The notes under the pieces: generated by a model
Database searches by the model: none
Told to the model about the DNA's origin: nothing
The model's input: only the letters and a program-made list of their open reading frames with translations
Shown: positions 27,992 to 37,238 of the stretch, piece after piece
Numbering within the stretch: the stretch's first letter is position 1
Layout: each line of letters opens with the position of its first letter
Source: Affinundibacterium flavidum
GTDB taxonomy: Bacteria > Pseudomonadota > Gammaproteobacteria > Burkholderiales > Burkholderiaceae_D
Reading direction: 5' to 3'
DNA length: 64,000 nt
Assembly: GCF_014284175.1 (NCBI RefSeq)
Contig: NZ_JACOGA010000007.1
Coordinates: 62,001-126,000 of the forward strand
Program-made: the position numbers and the translations under genes

Positions 27992-30199
27992 CTAACTATT
28001 GCTGGGATTGGCTAGTTGCAAATTCTGTTGATGTGCCCGGCGTGTACAGTTCTTGATGAGCGCATTAACACTCAAAATCAGCGCCACCTCGCCACTTCCT
28101 AAAATGGTAGAGCCGCCGATGCCTTCCAGATGAACAAATAATTTTCCCAGTGGTTTGATCACGGTTTGAAATTCTCCCAACAAGCGGTCCACCACCAAGC
28201 CAGCTCTGTATTCGCCGTATCCGACTACGACGACATTTTGGCGGCGCGGTACTTCACCCTGAATGTCAAACAATTCTCGAAGACGGATGAAAGGTAAGAC
28301 CTCTCCGCGTAAATCCATAAAATCGTGATCGCCACAATTCGTTGGAAGTTCCAAACATTCAATCACGTTATCCAATGGCACGACAAAAGATGAATGTCCC
28401 ACGCTGACCAAAAAACCGTCGATGATCGCTAGTGTTAGCGGCATGCGAATGCGCATCGTGGCACCAACACCAATTTCACTGTCAATATCAATACTGCCGC
28501 GCAAAGACGTGACATTTCTCTTGACTACATCCATGCCAACACCGCGGCCAGAAAGATTGGATACCTGGTCTGCGGTTGAAAATCCAGGCTCAAAAATTAA
28601 AGCATAAATTTCTTTGTCACTGAGCAAAATACCGGCCTGGACTAAGCCTTTTTCGATCGCTTTGGCGAGTATCTTGTCACGATTTAGTCCACCACCGTCA
28701 TCACTTACCTCAATCACGATACTGCCCGATTCGTGGTAAGCGTTCAGTCGCAAACTACCTTGTGCTGGTTTGCCGCGCGCGAGTCTGACTGCCGCCGCCT
28801 CAATGCCGTGATCCATAGAGTTGCGCACCAAATGCATTAAGGGATCACCAATTTTATCAACGACGGATTTGTCCACCTCGGTATCGCCACCAGATATTTC
28901 CAACACAATATCTTTACCCAACTCGATACTGACATCACGCACCACGCGCTGAAAGCGGCTAAAAGTCGTGCCGATAGGGACCATACGTAATTGCAGCGCA
29001 CTATCGCGCACTTCTTCGACCAAACGCATGACTTCACCCGTTGCCTCGAGTAGGGCGATGTCGTTGGATTTGTTGGCTCTTAAATTGGCGCCAGCGCCAG
29101 CAATGACTAACTCCCCGACTAAATCAATGAGTCTATCGAGTCGATCCGCATCAACTCGAATATTTTGTTTTTCTCGGGCTTTCGTATCCTTAACTTGTTG
29201 CTGCTTTTGCAGTGCTGCATTGAGAATGGGTTCCTGCAACATTTCTTGGCTGACTAAAATTTCGCCAATTGGTGCCTCATGATTTGTACTGTCTTTTTGG
29301 TCGTGCGTCTGCCTCTGCAACTTCAAACATGCATCTAATTCATGTTTCGTTAGCACTCCACTCTTGATGAGGATTTCACCCAGCAATTCGTCGTCGTCAG
29401 GAAGGTTATTGATGATGGTAATGTATTCATCGATTTTGCTACGCGGCGGCACAATACGAATCACACTGTCTTCACGCACAAATTCAAATACATTTTCGAT
29501 GGATTCTTTGCTCGCGCTACTTTTCAGAACAACTTCAAATCCCAAATAGCAACTTTCCGCATCCATTTGCTCGATTGCTGGGATATTGTCAGTGATTGTA
29601 ATGAGATGAATTACATCGCCCAATGTGCTCAGGTAACGTATGAAAGAGAGTGGATCCATACCGTTGCGCAAACAATCTTGACCAAATCGCAGAGATAAGT
29701 ACCAGTTTCCTGAGTCGACCACGCCACCGCCAGAGGATTGTGCTTGGTGTTGGTCTTGCTGCGTAATCACGTCAGAGCGCAAATCGGCATGTTCACCTTG
29801 CATCAGGCTGTGCAATTGTTGATGAAGAAGATTGCCCGCTATTTTTTCTTCTGGTGTTTCTTCCATATTGCCAACGGCAATACCGTCAATCAAAGTACTG
29901 ATGTGATCGCGACAAGGCAGGAGCACTGCGACCAATGCGGAAGAAACAGGGATCTCTTCGTTGCGCAACATATCTAAAAGACTTTCCACTACATGAGTGA
30001 ATTGAACGATATGTTCGAGTCCAAATAAGCCAGCAGATCCCTTGATCGTGTGCGCGGCTCGAAAAATTGCACCGATAGAATCGCTAGGGTGTTCGTCCTG
30101 TTCCAAACCTAACAGTCCGTCTTCCATGTCTTGTAGTAATTCGCGGCTCTCAACGACAAAAGTGTCTAGCGCCGCTTTCATTTCGTCTTCGAAACTCAT
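27992..30199 (-). CDS. cheA: Chemotaxis histidine kinase
   Basis: The start at ATG 30199 (MSFEDEMKAAL) is preferred over the upstream in-frame start at 30280, because it has a G-rich ribosome binding site, matches CheA N termini, and avoids overlap with the STAS gene. The 735-residue kinase has Hpt with His50 (AAHTIKGSAGLFG), a second regulatory region around 150-330, a dimerisation helix near LIDLVGELVIAG, the ATPase with N box LVRNSMDHGIE, G1 SDDGGGLN and G2 SGRGVGMDVVKRN, and a C-terminal CheW-like domain (VVPLDNVIECLEL). It phosphorylates the neighbouring CheY and CheB. The region between Hpt and kinase is longer than in E. coli CheA. Confidence 0.95.
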   Translation of the reverse strand: MSFEDEMKAALDTFVVESRELLQDMEDGLLGLEQDEHPSDSIGAIFRAAHTIKGSAGLFGLEHIVQFTHVVESLLDMLRNEEIPVSSALVAVLLPCRDHISTLIDGIAVGNMEETPEEKIAGNLLHQQLHSLMQGEHADLRSDVITQQDQHQAQSSGGGVVDSGNWYLSLRFGQDCLRNGMDPLSFIRYLSTLGDVIHLITITDNIPAIEQMDAESCYLGFEVVLKSSASKESIENVFEFVREDSVIRIVPPRSKIDEYITIINNLPDDDELLGEILIKSGVLTKHELDACLKLQRQTHDQKDSTNHEAPIGEILVSQEMLQEPILNAALQKQQQVKDTKAREKQNIRVDADRLDRLIDLVGELVIAGAGANLRANKSNDIALLEATGEVMRLVEEVRDSALQLRMVPIGTTFSRFQRVVRDVSIELGKDIVLEISGGDTEVDKSVVDKIGDPLMHLVRNSMDHGIEAAAVRLARGKPAQGSLRLNAYHESGSIVIEVSDDGGGLNRDKILAKAIEKGLVQAGILLSDKEIYALIFEPGFSTADQVSNLSGRGVGMDVVKRNVTSLRGSIDIDSEIGVGATMRIRMPLTLAIIDGFLVSVGHSSFVVPLDNVIECLELPTNCGDHDFMDLRGEVLPFIRLRELFDIQGEVPRRQNVVVVGYGEYRAGLVVDRLLGEFQTVIKPLGKLFVHLEGIGGSTILGSGEVALILSVNALIKNCTRRAHQQNLQLANPSNS

Positions 30200-30234
30200 A
30201 CCTGCCCTTCCGCTATTGCGCTGGGGAGAGTGAT

Positions 30235-30516
30235 TCAGGTCAAGATGACCTGGTCGCCAAAAGCTGCCGTCAAGTTGCACATTTCCAAAACCTCCAGCAC
30301 GGCTTTGCTGTGCATGGAGTAGCGCAATTTTTTATGTTGCCGCGCGGCTTCTTGTTTCATCAGGATTAGCACTTGCAATCCGGCACTGTCCATTTCTGAA
30401 ACTTGTGAGAGATCGAGCTCCAGCTCATCGCCTGATTCTAGAAATGCTTGTAGCTGCTGTTTTTCGTGGGCCGCCGTGTAGATGGTCAACTCGCCAGAAA
30501 TCGCATGTGCATTCAC
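30235..30516 (-). CDS. STAS-domain protein
   Basis: The 93-residue protein is a single STAS domain, with the conserved phosphorylatable Ser in SEMDSAGLQVLILM (about residue 44) as in SpoIIAA-type anti-sigma factor antagonists. It lies between cheY and cheA. STAS proteins in this place occur in chemotaxis clusters of the Che2 and related types, where their role is poorly known. No partner kinase or phosphatase is in the window. The stop lies 35 bp before the cheA ATG. Confidence 0.88.
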   Translation of the reverse strand: MNAHAISGELTIYTAAHEKQQLQAFLESGDELELDLSQVSEMDSAGLQVLILMKQEAARQHKKLRYSMHSKAVLEVLEMCNLTAAFGDQVILT

Positions 30517-30526
30517 AGTCCACCTC

Positions 30527-30895
30527 TTAAGGTAAGATCAGTTTAGATACCGCAGCGAGCATTTGCGCTGGTTGAAATGGTTTGACTACCCAAGCTTTTG
30601 CACCAGCTGCTTGGCCTTGCAGCTTCTTCCCCTCTTGGGATTCGGTGGTAAGCATAATTATCGGTGTGAATTTGTACAGTGGGAGCTTCTTGACTTCCTG
30701 TACAAAGGTTATACCGTCCATATTGGGCATATTCACGTCAGAAATAATCAAATGCACTTTTTGGCCAGTTAGTTTTCCGAGTGCATCGCGTCCATCGACG
30801 CCTTCAATTACTTCATATCCTGCGCCGCGTAGTGCTAACCCAACTACCTGCCTGACCGATGCGGAATCATCTACGACTAATACTGTTTTTGGCAT
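30527..30895 (-). CDS. cheY: CheY-type response regulator
   Basis: The ATG at 30895 (MPKTVLVVDD) is preferred over the one at 30907, because GAGG lies 6 nt before it. The 122-residue single receiver has the acidic pair Asp9-Asp10, phospho-Asp53 in IISDVNMPNMDG, a Thr in MLTTES, and Lys in WVVKPF. It is the first gene of the operon. Whether it binds a flagellar motor or another target is not shown; no flagellar genes are in the window. Confidence 0.93.
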   Translation of the reverse strand: MPKTVLVVDDSASVRQVVGLALRGAGYEVIEGVDGRDALGKLTGQKVHLIISDVNMPNMDGITFVQEVKKLPLYKFTPIIMLTTESQEGKKLQGQAAGAKAWVVKPFQPAQMLAAVSKLILP

Positions 30896-30992
30896 TTCAT
30901 ACCTCATTGATTAAACGTTCTAGAAAACGACTAAATAAATCAAAGAATTTTAGAAAAGGAATTGGTGCGTCAGGCGTCAATCAAGCTAGGAA

Positions 30993-31014
30993 TAGCAACT
31001 TCGGTGAGTTGCTA
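30993..31014. promoter_or_regulatory. Stem-loop in the cheY leader region
   Basis: An 8-bp perfect inverted repeat (tagcaact / agttgcta) with a 6-nt loop lies about 100 bp upstream of cheY. On the minus strand the T-run precedes rather than follows the stem, so it is not a standard terminator. Confidence 0.4.
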
Positions 31015-31422
31015 AAAAATTGTGCTGATTGTTTGATTTGATTGTGGAAGTTAGGTGTCGCTGAAAAAACGACAGAGGCGCGGAGATAATTTTGCTTGCA
31101 ATACAGTGAAGCGCGTTTGCACCACATGTGAAGCTTATACAGACTGAGGAATTGATAAAATTCATAGTCTTCATTTCTCCAGATTGACATCAAACAGAGT
31201 CTTGAATATCGCGAAATTCAAGCATGTCTTACAACAGTGTTGAGACCTCTTGCAGCTTTTTTGACTGTGACGCAAAACGCATTTTGTTGCCTTGTAGATA
31301 TAGCTTAGCATGCTTCTAATCGAACTTGTTGCAATTATCAACAAGTCTGTGGTGTTTTTTAGCATTAAAAAAGTCAAACCAAGCTGGCAGAAATTGAGAT
31401 CGCTTAGGAAATTGTCATAAAC

Positions 31423-31436
31423 TTGATCTGGATCAA
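31423..31436. promoter_or_regulatory. FNR/ANR-type binding site
   Basis: TTGATCTGGATCAA is a perfect match to the FNR consensus TTGAT-N4-ATCAA. It lies about 530 bp upstream of cheY and 212 bp downstream-side of trmL. No good -10 hexamer is found at the class II distance on either strand, so the controlled transcript is unknown. The chemotaxis operon, with its globin receptor, is the obvious candidate. Confidence 0.55.
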
Positions 31437-31648
31437 TATTTTGTGATTAAGTTGGTGCCGCGGAAGCTTGGCTTCGAGTTTGTGAGTCACGTATTCTGCT
31501 AGACGTGAGTCCGACAGACCTACGCTCTGTTGGGCAAGTTCTGTTTGAATGCTATTGCTGATGGCGTGTTTCGATCAGTGGGCGTGTTCTATGGCCTGTA
31601 GGAGGAAATATTCGCCGTCGCTTTACTATTTTCTTGGCTTGTCAATTT

Positions 31649-32119
31649 CTACGCACCGCCTGCATAATCATTTTGACGCCAGGCTTCGTAAACCACGATC
31701 GCCACGGTGTTGGATAAGTTCAAACTTCGATTTTCGGGACGCATAGGCAAGCGTATGCGCTGATTTAATGGAAACGATTCGCGTAGTTCTTTGGCCAGGC
31801 CGCGAGTTTCTGCGCCGAAAACGAAATAGTCTCCCGGTTGAAACGCAATGCTGGAAAACGTTGAGGAGCCGTGTGTAGTCATGGCAAATAATCGTTCAGC
31901 AGGCGGTTGTTCGCTGTCAATAAATGCTTGCCAATTCTTGTGTACTTTCATTTTTGCGTATTCGTGATAATCGAGACCCGCACGCTTTAATTTGCTGTCT
32001 TCCAATGGAAAACCCAAAGGCTCTATCAAATGAAGTTGCACACCCGCGTTCGCGCATAGGCGAATGATATTGCCGGTATTGGGTGGGATTTCTGGTTCGA
32101 CTAAAACGACGTTAAACAA
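31649..32119 (-). CDS. trmL: tRNA (cytidine/uridine-34-2'-O)-methyltransferase
   Basis: TrmL methylates the wobble ribose of leucine tRNAs. The TTG at 32119 is taken as start, because AAGGA precedes it at good spacing and the product (156 residues, starting FNVVLVEPEIPPNTGNIIRL) then matches the usual TrmL length. A longer frame to 32161 has no support. The SPOUT motifs FVFGAETRGL and RLPMRPENRSLNLSNTVAIVVYEA (in two parts) are clear. The gene lies downstream of comF on the same strand. Confidence 0.93.
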   Translation of the reverse strand: MFNVVLVEPEIPPNTGNIIRLCANAGVQLHLIEPLGFPLEDSKLKRAGLDYHEYAKMKVHKNWQAFIDSEQPPAERLFAMTTHGSSTFSSIAFQPGDYFVFGAETRGLAKELRESFPLNQRIRLPMRPENRSLNLSNTVAIVVYEAWRQNDYAGGA

Positions 32120-32251
32120 AGCGATTCCTTGAAGTTGCGCAAATTGAGCATGATAGCGCAATCTTCTTCATCTATTCTCGAAATCCGTTGAAATCTTAGA
32201 CGTAATTTTGCTGCAATTTTTTGGCCACCGTTTTGGCTGTATTTCGTCAGT

Positions 32252-32962
32252 TTAATGTCGATTGGTTCTGGCAAAGACAAAATTAGATACACGTGCCGCG
32301 CCGTAGCGTTTCAGCGTTTTTGCGATTTCATTCAAGGTCGTACCAGTCGTTATCACATCATCGATGACAGCGATATGACGACCATGGATTGCAGTATGCC
32401 AAACAGGATTGACGGTGAACGCACCTTGTATATTTTTGTGACGAGCATCGGGATGTAAGCTGCTCTGCTGTAAAGTCTCTTTGGTACGCCAAAGTAAATC
32501 TGCTTGTAGTGGAATGCCCAATCGACGGCTCAAAGGTCGACTTATTTCTAATGCTTGATTAAAGCCACGGTTGGCTAGCCGGCCTCGGCTCAGTGGCACT
32601 GGACAAAGGAGACTTGGCAGTACCGGACTGAGCGTGCTTTGGCGCAAAATAGCGTCTGCAAGTTGTTGTGCAATGATTCCAGCGTAATTCAATTTCGCAC
32701 CAAACTTGAGTCCCAGGACTAGGCTGTCAACTGGCGCGTCATACTGTACGGCTACGAGTGTGGTGTCGAAGTCGGGCGTATCTTTCAGGCAGGTGCCACA
32801 GCGTTTATCACCAAGTGCAGTCAGTGGCAATGCGCATTGTTGACAACGATGCGCAGTGTTTAGCATGTAGTCCTGTAAACACCCATCGCAAATGCTGGTC
32901 TTCGAACGCATTTTGCAGAGCGCGCAAGAGCCAGGTAGCAGGTATTCAAGCAGTGTTTGCAT
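32252..32962 (-). CDS. comF: ComF-family phosphoribosyltransferase-like protein
   Basis: The 236-residue protein has an N-terminal zinc-finger-like region with Cys pairs (CALCKM, CDGCL, CQQC, CGTC), then YDAPVDSLVLGLKF, LLCPVPLSRGRLANRGFNQ and the PRPP-binding motif VIDDVITTGTTLNE. This is the full ComF/GntX architecture, linked to DNA uptake or DNA use as a carbon source. The start at ATG 32962 is typical (MQTLLEYLLPGSCALC). Confidence 0.93.
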   Translation of the reverse strand: MQTLLEYLLPGSCALCKMRSKTSICDGCLQDYMLNTAHRCQQCALPLTALGDKRCGTCLKDTPDFDTTLVAVQYDAPVDSLVLGLKFGAKLNYAGIIAQQLADAILRQSTLSPVLPSLLCPVPLSRGRLANRGFNQALEISRPLSRRLGIPLQADLLWRTKETLQQSSLHPDARHKNIQGAFTVNPVWHTAIHGRHIAVIDDVITTGTTLNEIAKTLKRYGAARVSNFVFARTNRH

Positions 32963-33124
32963 AGTTTGATGTGTGTTCTTCGTCAGGATGTCGGCTTATC
33001 TTGGCTCTACTAATTTTTCAAAATTCGGCAAATTGTGTGTTGAGCGGTTAAACTCCCGCCAAAATCACATTATTTCAACCGCTCAAGCCAGTAAGTGTAA
33101 ACTTGAAAATTCTTTTTTGAAACC

Positions 33125-34036
33125 ATGCAAAGTGCTCCAATTCATTTGCCTTTAGTGCGCCGCCTGTTCGCAAGGCCATCTCGTCTGCAAGAAGCGGAAT
33201 TCTTACGTCGTGAAATTGCCGACAGAATGGCGGAGAAGTTAGATCTGATCAAAATTGATGCGAAGCATATTGTCGATGCTGGTTGTGGTGAAGGCTCCGA
33301 TTTGCCGCGTTTGATGACGCGCTTCCCTCAAGCTAAATCGATCATGGGGATGGATGCTTCGTGGCAGGCGTTAATGCGATCTGAATTTTTTGACGCACAA
33401 ATAAAAAGTTCACAAAATTCACTATTTCAGCGTCTTTTCCATTTAAAGTCGTCTAATTCCGCAAGTGTGAATTTGTTGTGTGGTGATTTTGCAGCCATGC
33501 CCTTGGCGCCGAATAATGTCGACGTTTTATGGTCAAATTTGGCGTTGCACTGGCATCCTCAGCCCGATCAAGTTTTGCGTGAGTGGTTTCGGGTGTTAGC
33601 TCGCAATGGCATCGTGATGTTTTCCAGTTTTGGACCAGATACGTTTATCGAATTGAAACAAGCGTTTTCAAGAGTCGATGCTTTTCCTCACACTTTGCCT
33701 TTCGTCGATATGCATGATTTTGGCGATATGTTGGTAGCCGCGGGGTTTGCCACTCCAGTGATGGATGTCGAAAGAATTACGTTGCGTTATCAGGATGCCC
33801 GGCAATTACTGAAAGATGTACGTGCGCTAGGCGGCAATCCTTTGGCGACTCGACGCCAAGCTTTGCTGGGTAAAACTGCATTTGCGCGTCTGTTGTCGGA
33901 GTTGGAACAAATGCGTGGAAGTGATGGCCGAATTCCTTTGACAATTGAGGTTATTTTTGGACACGCTTTTAAACCTGTGCCGACAAAACTTGCCAGCGGG
34001 GAATCCATTATTCGTTTTGATTTCCCGAAAAAATAA
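33125..34036 (+). CDS. bioC: BioC-like malonyl-ACP O-methyltransferase
   Basis: The 303-residue class I SAM-dependent methyltransferase has motif I HIVDAGCGEGSDLPRL and WSNLALHWHPQP. The later motifs FSSFGPDTFIELKQAF, FVDMHDFGDMLVAAGF and DVERITLRY are characteristic of BioC. BioC methylates malonyl-ACP to start the pimelate moiety of biotin. It is divergent from comF, as often in Burkholderiales. The remaining bio genes are not in the window, so the specific substrate is inferred from sequence. Confidence 0.85.
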   Translation: MQSAPIHLPLVRRLFARPSRLQEAEFLRREIADRMAEKLDLIKIDAKHIVDAGCGEGSDLPRLMTRFPQAKSIMGMDASWQALMRSEFFDAQIKSSQNSLFQRLFHLKSSNSASVNLLCGDFAAMPLAPNNVDVLWSNLALHWHPQPDQVLREWFRVLARNGIVMFSSFGPDTFIELKQAFSRVDAFPHTLPFVDMHDFGDMLVAAGFATPVMDVERITLRYQDARQLLKDVRALGGNPLATRRQALLGKTAFARLLSELEQMRGSDGRIPLTIEVIFGHAFKPVPTKLASGESIIRFDFPKK

Positions 34037-34066
34037 TTAAGTTTTTAAATATTTTTTATGTTCAAA

Positions 34067-34090
34067 GAAAAAGCAGACTCGGCTTTTTTC
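34067..34090 (+). terminator. Weak A/T-type terminator after bioC
   Basis: gaaaaagc pairs with gcttttttc around a 7-nt loop, ending in a T-run. The stem is mostly A-T, so strength is doubtful. Confidence 0.4.
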
Positions 34091-34147
34091 GCTAGCAAAA
34101 ATCTTGCCTGTCAATATGATTTTACGCAGATGTACCATGATTTCTTC

Positions 34148-34177
34148 TTGATATAGCTCAGCTTTACGCTTTATACT
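34148..34177 (+). promoter_or_regulatory. Sigma-70 type promoter for the cytochrome oxidase operon
   Basis: TTGATA at 34148-34153 and TATACT at 34172-34177 are separated by 18 bp. Transcription would start near 34184 and give a leader of about 70 nt before ctaC. Confidence 0.55.
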
Positions 34178-34253
34178 CTCGCAGTTGTGGAAGTTGTCGG
34201 CGTAATTTTATGGCAACTTCTGTTGAAAATTCTAATAGGTTTTTGGGGAAATC

Positions 34254-35444
34254 ATGAAACATGCTATGCGATTAAAGTCGAGAACGCTTGGCGCCTCTTT
34301 GGTGCTCGGTGCTTCGCTTTTGGCTGCTGGGATGCCAGCTTGGGCCATTAAAGATAGCCCAGGTGGTCCTGCCGTCAAGCAGTTAAACCTGCAAACACCC
34401 GTGACACAAATCGCGGAGCAAATCTACTCCATTCATAACCTCATGCTGTATATCTGTCTGGCAATTTTTGTCGCAGTTTTCGGCGTGATGTTTTATTCCA
34501 TCTTGAAACACCGCAAGTCTTTGGGTCATAAGCCAGCTACTTTCCACGAAAGTACAACGGTAGAGATTCTGTGGACTATCGTGCCTTTCTTTATCGTTAT
34601 TGGTATGGCGTTGCCTGCAACTAAAACTGTCGTGGCAATGAAAGATACTTCTAATGCCGACATTACGATCAAGGCGACAGGTATGCAGTGGAAATGGGGT
34701 TACGATTACCTCAAAGGCGAAGGCGAAGGCATTTCTTTCTTGTCGACTTTGTCCACGCCACGTACTCAAGTTGGTGCACCTGGCTTGGCTCCAAGCGAAG
34801 CACGCGGTGTGAACTATTTATTGGAAGTCGATAATGAAGTTGTCGTTCCAGTCAACAAAAAAGTTCGCATTATCACCACTGCAAATGACGTCATTCATGG
34901 TTGGACTATTCCAGCTTTCGGCGTGAAACAAGATGCGATCCCAGGTTTTGTTCGCGATACATGGTTCAAGGCTGAAAAAATCGGCACATATCGCGGTCAG
35001 TGCGTTGAATTGTGCGGTAAAGAACATGCATTCATGCCTATCGTGGTGCGCGTTGTTTCCGATGCAGATTACACCGCATGGGTCGATGGTAAGAAAAAAG
35101 AAATGGCAGCGAAAGCTGATGATCCAAGCAAAGTCTGGACCGTCGATGAATTGAAGCAACGTGGTGAAAGCGTTTACGCAGCAAACTGCGTCGCTTGTCA
35201 TCAGGCAAATGGTAAAGGTGTTCCTGGCTCATTCCCAGCATTGGATGGCTCTGCAGTTGTCACTGGACCGAAAGCTGCTCAAGTGAATGTTGTCTTGAAC
35301 GGTATTCGTGGCATGCCAGCTTGGAAAGCTACTTTGTCTGATACAGAAATTGCCGCGGTAATTACTTATACCCGTAATAGCTGGTCGAATAAGTCCGCAG
35401 AAAATATCGTCCAGCCAGCCGAAGTTGTGGCTGCGCGTAAGTAA
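34254..35444 (+). CDS. ctaC: Cytochrome c oxidase subunit II with cytochrome c domain
   Basis: Subunit II takes electrons from cytochrome c through the dinuclear CuA centre. The 396-residue protein has a signal peptide, two transmembrane helices (about residues 60-85 and 105-125), and the CuA site with His in DVIHGWTIP and [16 protein letters not shown]-terminal c-type haem domain follows with CVACHQ near residue 316 and an axial Met in GMPAW. The fused cytochrome c (caa3-like) is common in Burkholderiales. It is the first gene of the operon. Confidence 0.96.
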   Translation: MKHAMRLKSRTLGASLVLGASLLAAGMPAWAIKDSPGGPAVKQLNLQTPVTQIAEQIYSIHNLMLYICLAIFVAVFGVMFYSILKHRKSLGHKPATFHESTTVEILWTIVPFFIVIGMALPATKTVVAMKDTSNADITIKATGMQWKWGYDYLKGEGEGISFLSTLSTPRTQVGAPGLAPSEARGVNYLLEVDNEVVVPVNKKVRIITTANDVIHGWTIPAFGVKQDAIPGFVRDTWFKAEKIGTYRGQCVELCGKEHAFMPIVVRVVSDADYTAWVDGKKKEMAAKADDPSKVWTVDELKQRGESVYAANCVACHQANGKGVPGSFPALDGSAVVTGPKAAQVNVVLNGIRGMPAWKATLSDTEIAAVITYTRNSWSNKSAENIVQPAEVVAARK

Positions 35445-35461
35445 TTGAACAGGAGATAGAG

Positions 35462-37075
35462 ATGAGTAATACAGCAGTTGATCACGCACACGATCACTCT
35501 CATGGTCATGACGACCACGCCCACGATCACCACGATCATCCGCACGGCTGGCGTCGTTATTTATTCGCGACTAACCACAAAGATATCGGTAACTTGTATC
35601 TGTGGTTCGCATTCACGATGTTGATGGCCGGTGGTGTGATGGCCTTGTTGATCCGTAGTGAATTGTTTCAACCCGGTCTGCAATTGATGCAACCAGAGTT
35701 CTTTAATCAATTGACCACCATGCACGGTTTGGTGATGGTTTTCGGTGCGATTATGCCGGCCTTCGTTGGCTTTGCTAACTGGATGATCCCTTTGCAAATC
35801 GGTGCTTCCGATATGGCTTTCGCCCGTATGAATAACTTCTCATTCTGGTTAATGCCACCTGCAGCGATCTTGTTGATGGCTTCCTTCTGGGTACCAGGTG
35901 GTGCGACTGCAGCGGGTTGGACTTTGTATGCCCCATTGTCAACACAAATGGGACCAGGTATGGATATGGCGATTTTCGCTGTGCATATCATGGGTGCTTC
36001 TTCCATCATGGGTTCGATCAACATCATCACAACCATCTTGAACATGCGCGCTCCTGGCATGACGTTGATGAAGATGCCAATGTTTTGCTGGACATGGTTG
36101 ATTACTGCTTATTTGTTGATCGCTGTGATGCCAGTGTTGGCGGGCGCGATTACCATGACTTTGACTGATCGTCATTTCGGTACTTCCTTCTTTAATGCAG
36201 CTGGTGGCGGTGATCCAGTCATGTACCAACACATTTTCTGGTTCTTCGGACATCCAGAGGTGTACATCATGATTTTGCCAGCTTTTGGTATCGTTTCTCA
36301 AATCATCCCTGCGTTTGCCCGTAAGCCTTTGTTTGGTTATGCATCGATGGTGTATGCAACTGCTTCTATCGCGATTTTGTCTTTCATCGTTTGGGCGCAT
36401 CACATGTTTACAACTGGTATGCCAGTTACGGCACAGTTGTTCTTCATGTATGCAACGATGTTGATTTCGATTCCAACTGGCGTGAAAGTGTTTAACTGGA
36501 TTGCAACGATGTGGAAAGGTTCGATGACTTTCGAAACACCTATGTTGTTCGCAGTTGGTTTCATCTTCGTATTTACTATGGGTGGTTTCACTGGTTTGAT
36601 TTTGGCGGTAACACCGATTGATATCCAGCTGCAAGATACTTACTACGTGGTTGCGCACTTCCACTATGTATTGGTGGCGGGTTCTTTGTTTGCCTTGTTC
36701 GCTGGCTTCTACTACTGGGGACCAAAATGGACAGGATTCATGTACAACGAAACACGCGGTAAGATCCATTTCTGGTTGTCATTGATTTTCTTTAATGTGA
36801 CTTTCTTCCCTATGCATTTCTTGGGATTGGCAGGGATGCCACGTCGTTATGCTGATTATCCTGCACAATTTGCAGACTTTAATCAGATCGCTTCTGTCGG
36901 TGCGTTTGGCTTTGGTTTGATGCAAGTGTATTTCATGTTGTTCGTGGTCATTCCATCGATTAAAGGCGGTAAGCCTGCTGATGCAAAACCATGGGAAGGC
37001 GCGGAAGGTTTGGAATGGACAGTACCAAGTCCAGCACCATTCCACACATTCGAAGAACCACCTGTCGTTAAATAA
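35462..37075 (+). CDS. ctaD: Cytochrome c oxidase subunit I
   Basis: The catalytic haem a / a3-CuB subunit has 537 residues and twelve transmembrane helices. Diagnostic motifs are [37 protein letters not shown] and [12 protein letters not shown]. The K-channel Lys and the covalently linked His-Tyr pair region are present. The N terminus carries about 13 His within the first 29 residues ([17 protein letters not shown]...), before [16 protein letters not shown]. Such a His-rich tail is seen in related bacteria and may bind metal. The gene starts 17 bp after ctaC. Confidence 0.97.
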   Translation: MSNTAVDHAHDHSHGHDDHAHDHHDHPHGWRRYLFATNHKDIGNLYLWFAFTMLMAGGVMALLIRSELFQPGLQLMQPEFFNQLTTMHGLVMVFGAIMPAFVGFANWMIPLQIGASDMAFARMNNFSFWLMPPAAILLMASFWVPGGATAAGWTLYAPLSTQMGPGMDMAIFAVHIMGASSIMGSINIITTILNMRAPGMTLMKMPMFCWTWLITAYLLIAVMPVLAGAITMTLTDRHFGTSFFNAAGGGDPVMYQHIFWFFGHPEVYIMILPAFGIVSQIIPAFARKPLFGYASMVYATASIAILSFIVWAHHMFTTGMPVTAQLFFMYATMLISIPTGVKVFNWIATMWKGSMTFETPMLFAVGFIFVFTMGGFTGLILAVTPIDIQLQDTYYVVAHFHYVLVAGSLFALFAGFYYWGPKWTGFMYNETRGKIHFWLSLIFFNVTFFPMHFLGLAGMPRRYADYPAQFADFNQIASVGAFGFGLMQVYFMLFVVIPSIKGGKPADAKPWEGAEGLEWTVPSPAPFHTFEEPPVVK

Positions 37076-37087
37076 ATATGGAAATTG

Positions 37088-37107
37088 ACCCCGGCGCAAG
37101 TCGGGGT
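37088..37107 (+). promoter_or_regulatory. Stem-loop between ctaD and the small assembly ORF
   Basis: accccg and cggggt form a perfect 6-bp stem with an 8-nt loop, 12 nt after the ctaD stop. No T-run follows. It may stabilise the upstream mRNA or set subunit stoichiometry. Confidence 0.4.
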
Positions 37108-37116
37108 TGCGCGAAA

Positions 37117-37221
37117 ATGAAAAACCAAAAGAAAAGTAATCTCACCACAGCATTGATTTTGGCTTCTGTCGTGCTGGTGTTTTTCATTGGTATCTTTGTA
37201 AAGCAAACTTTGTTTCGTTAA
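37117..37221 (+). CDS. Cytochrome oxidase small assembly protein (34 residues)
   Basis: This short gene encodes a basic N terminus (MKNQKKSNLTTA) and one transmembrane helix (LILASVVLVFFIGIFV), ending KQTLFR. Proteins of this size and pattern are annotated as cytochrome oxidase small assembly proteins between ctaD and ctaG in Burkholderiales. It was found by reading the gap, since it is too short for usual gene calling. A role in subunit I maturation is inferred from position only. Confidence 0.75.
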   Translation: MKNQKKSNLTTALILASVVLVFFIGIFVKQTLFR

Positions 37222-37238
37222 GGCTGAATCGGATTACC

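Larger units (their letters stand above)
30896..31648. other. 753-bp non-coding region upstream of the chemotaxis operon
   Basis: No gene with family support was found, although several short minus-strand frames exist. It contains a stem-loop at 30993-31014 (tagcaact / agttgcta), which would lie in the operon leader, and a perfect FNR-type palindrome at 31423-31436. The right part (31440-31640) is less AT-rich and has a short tcacgt/acgtga inverted repeat near 31487-31508. It also contains ggaggaaata near 31600 without a convincing frame after it. A small RNA or a leader transcript is possible. No FliA-type promoter was recognised. Confidence 0.5.

Noticed and set aside
31171..31377. 68-codon minus-strand frame in the gap before the chemotaxis operon
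   Set aside because: Low-complexity composition, no ribosome binding site and no recognisable family.
35939..36769. 276-codon antisense frame within ctaD
   Set aside because: It is a shadow of the strongly conserved ctaD coding sequence, rich in His, Arg and Cys and without any known domain.
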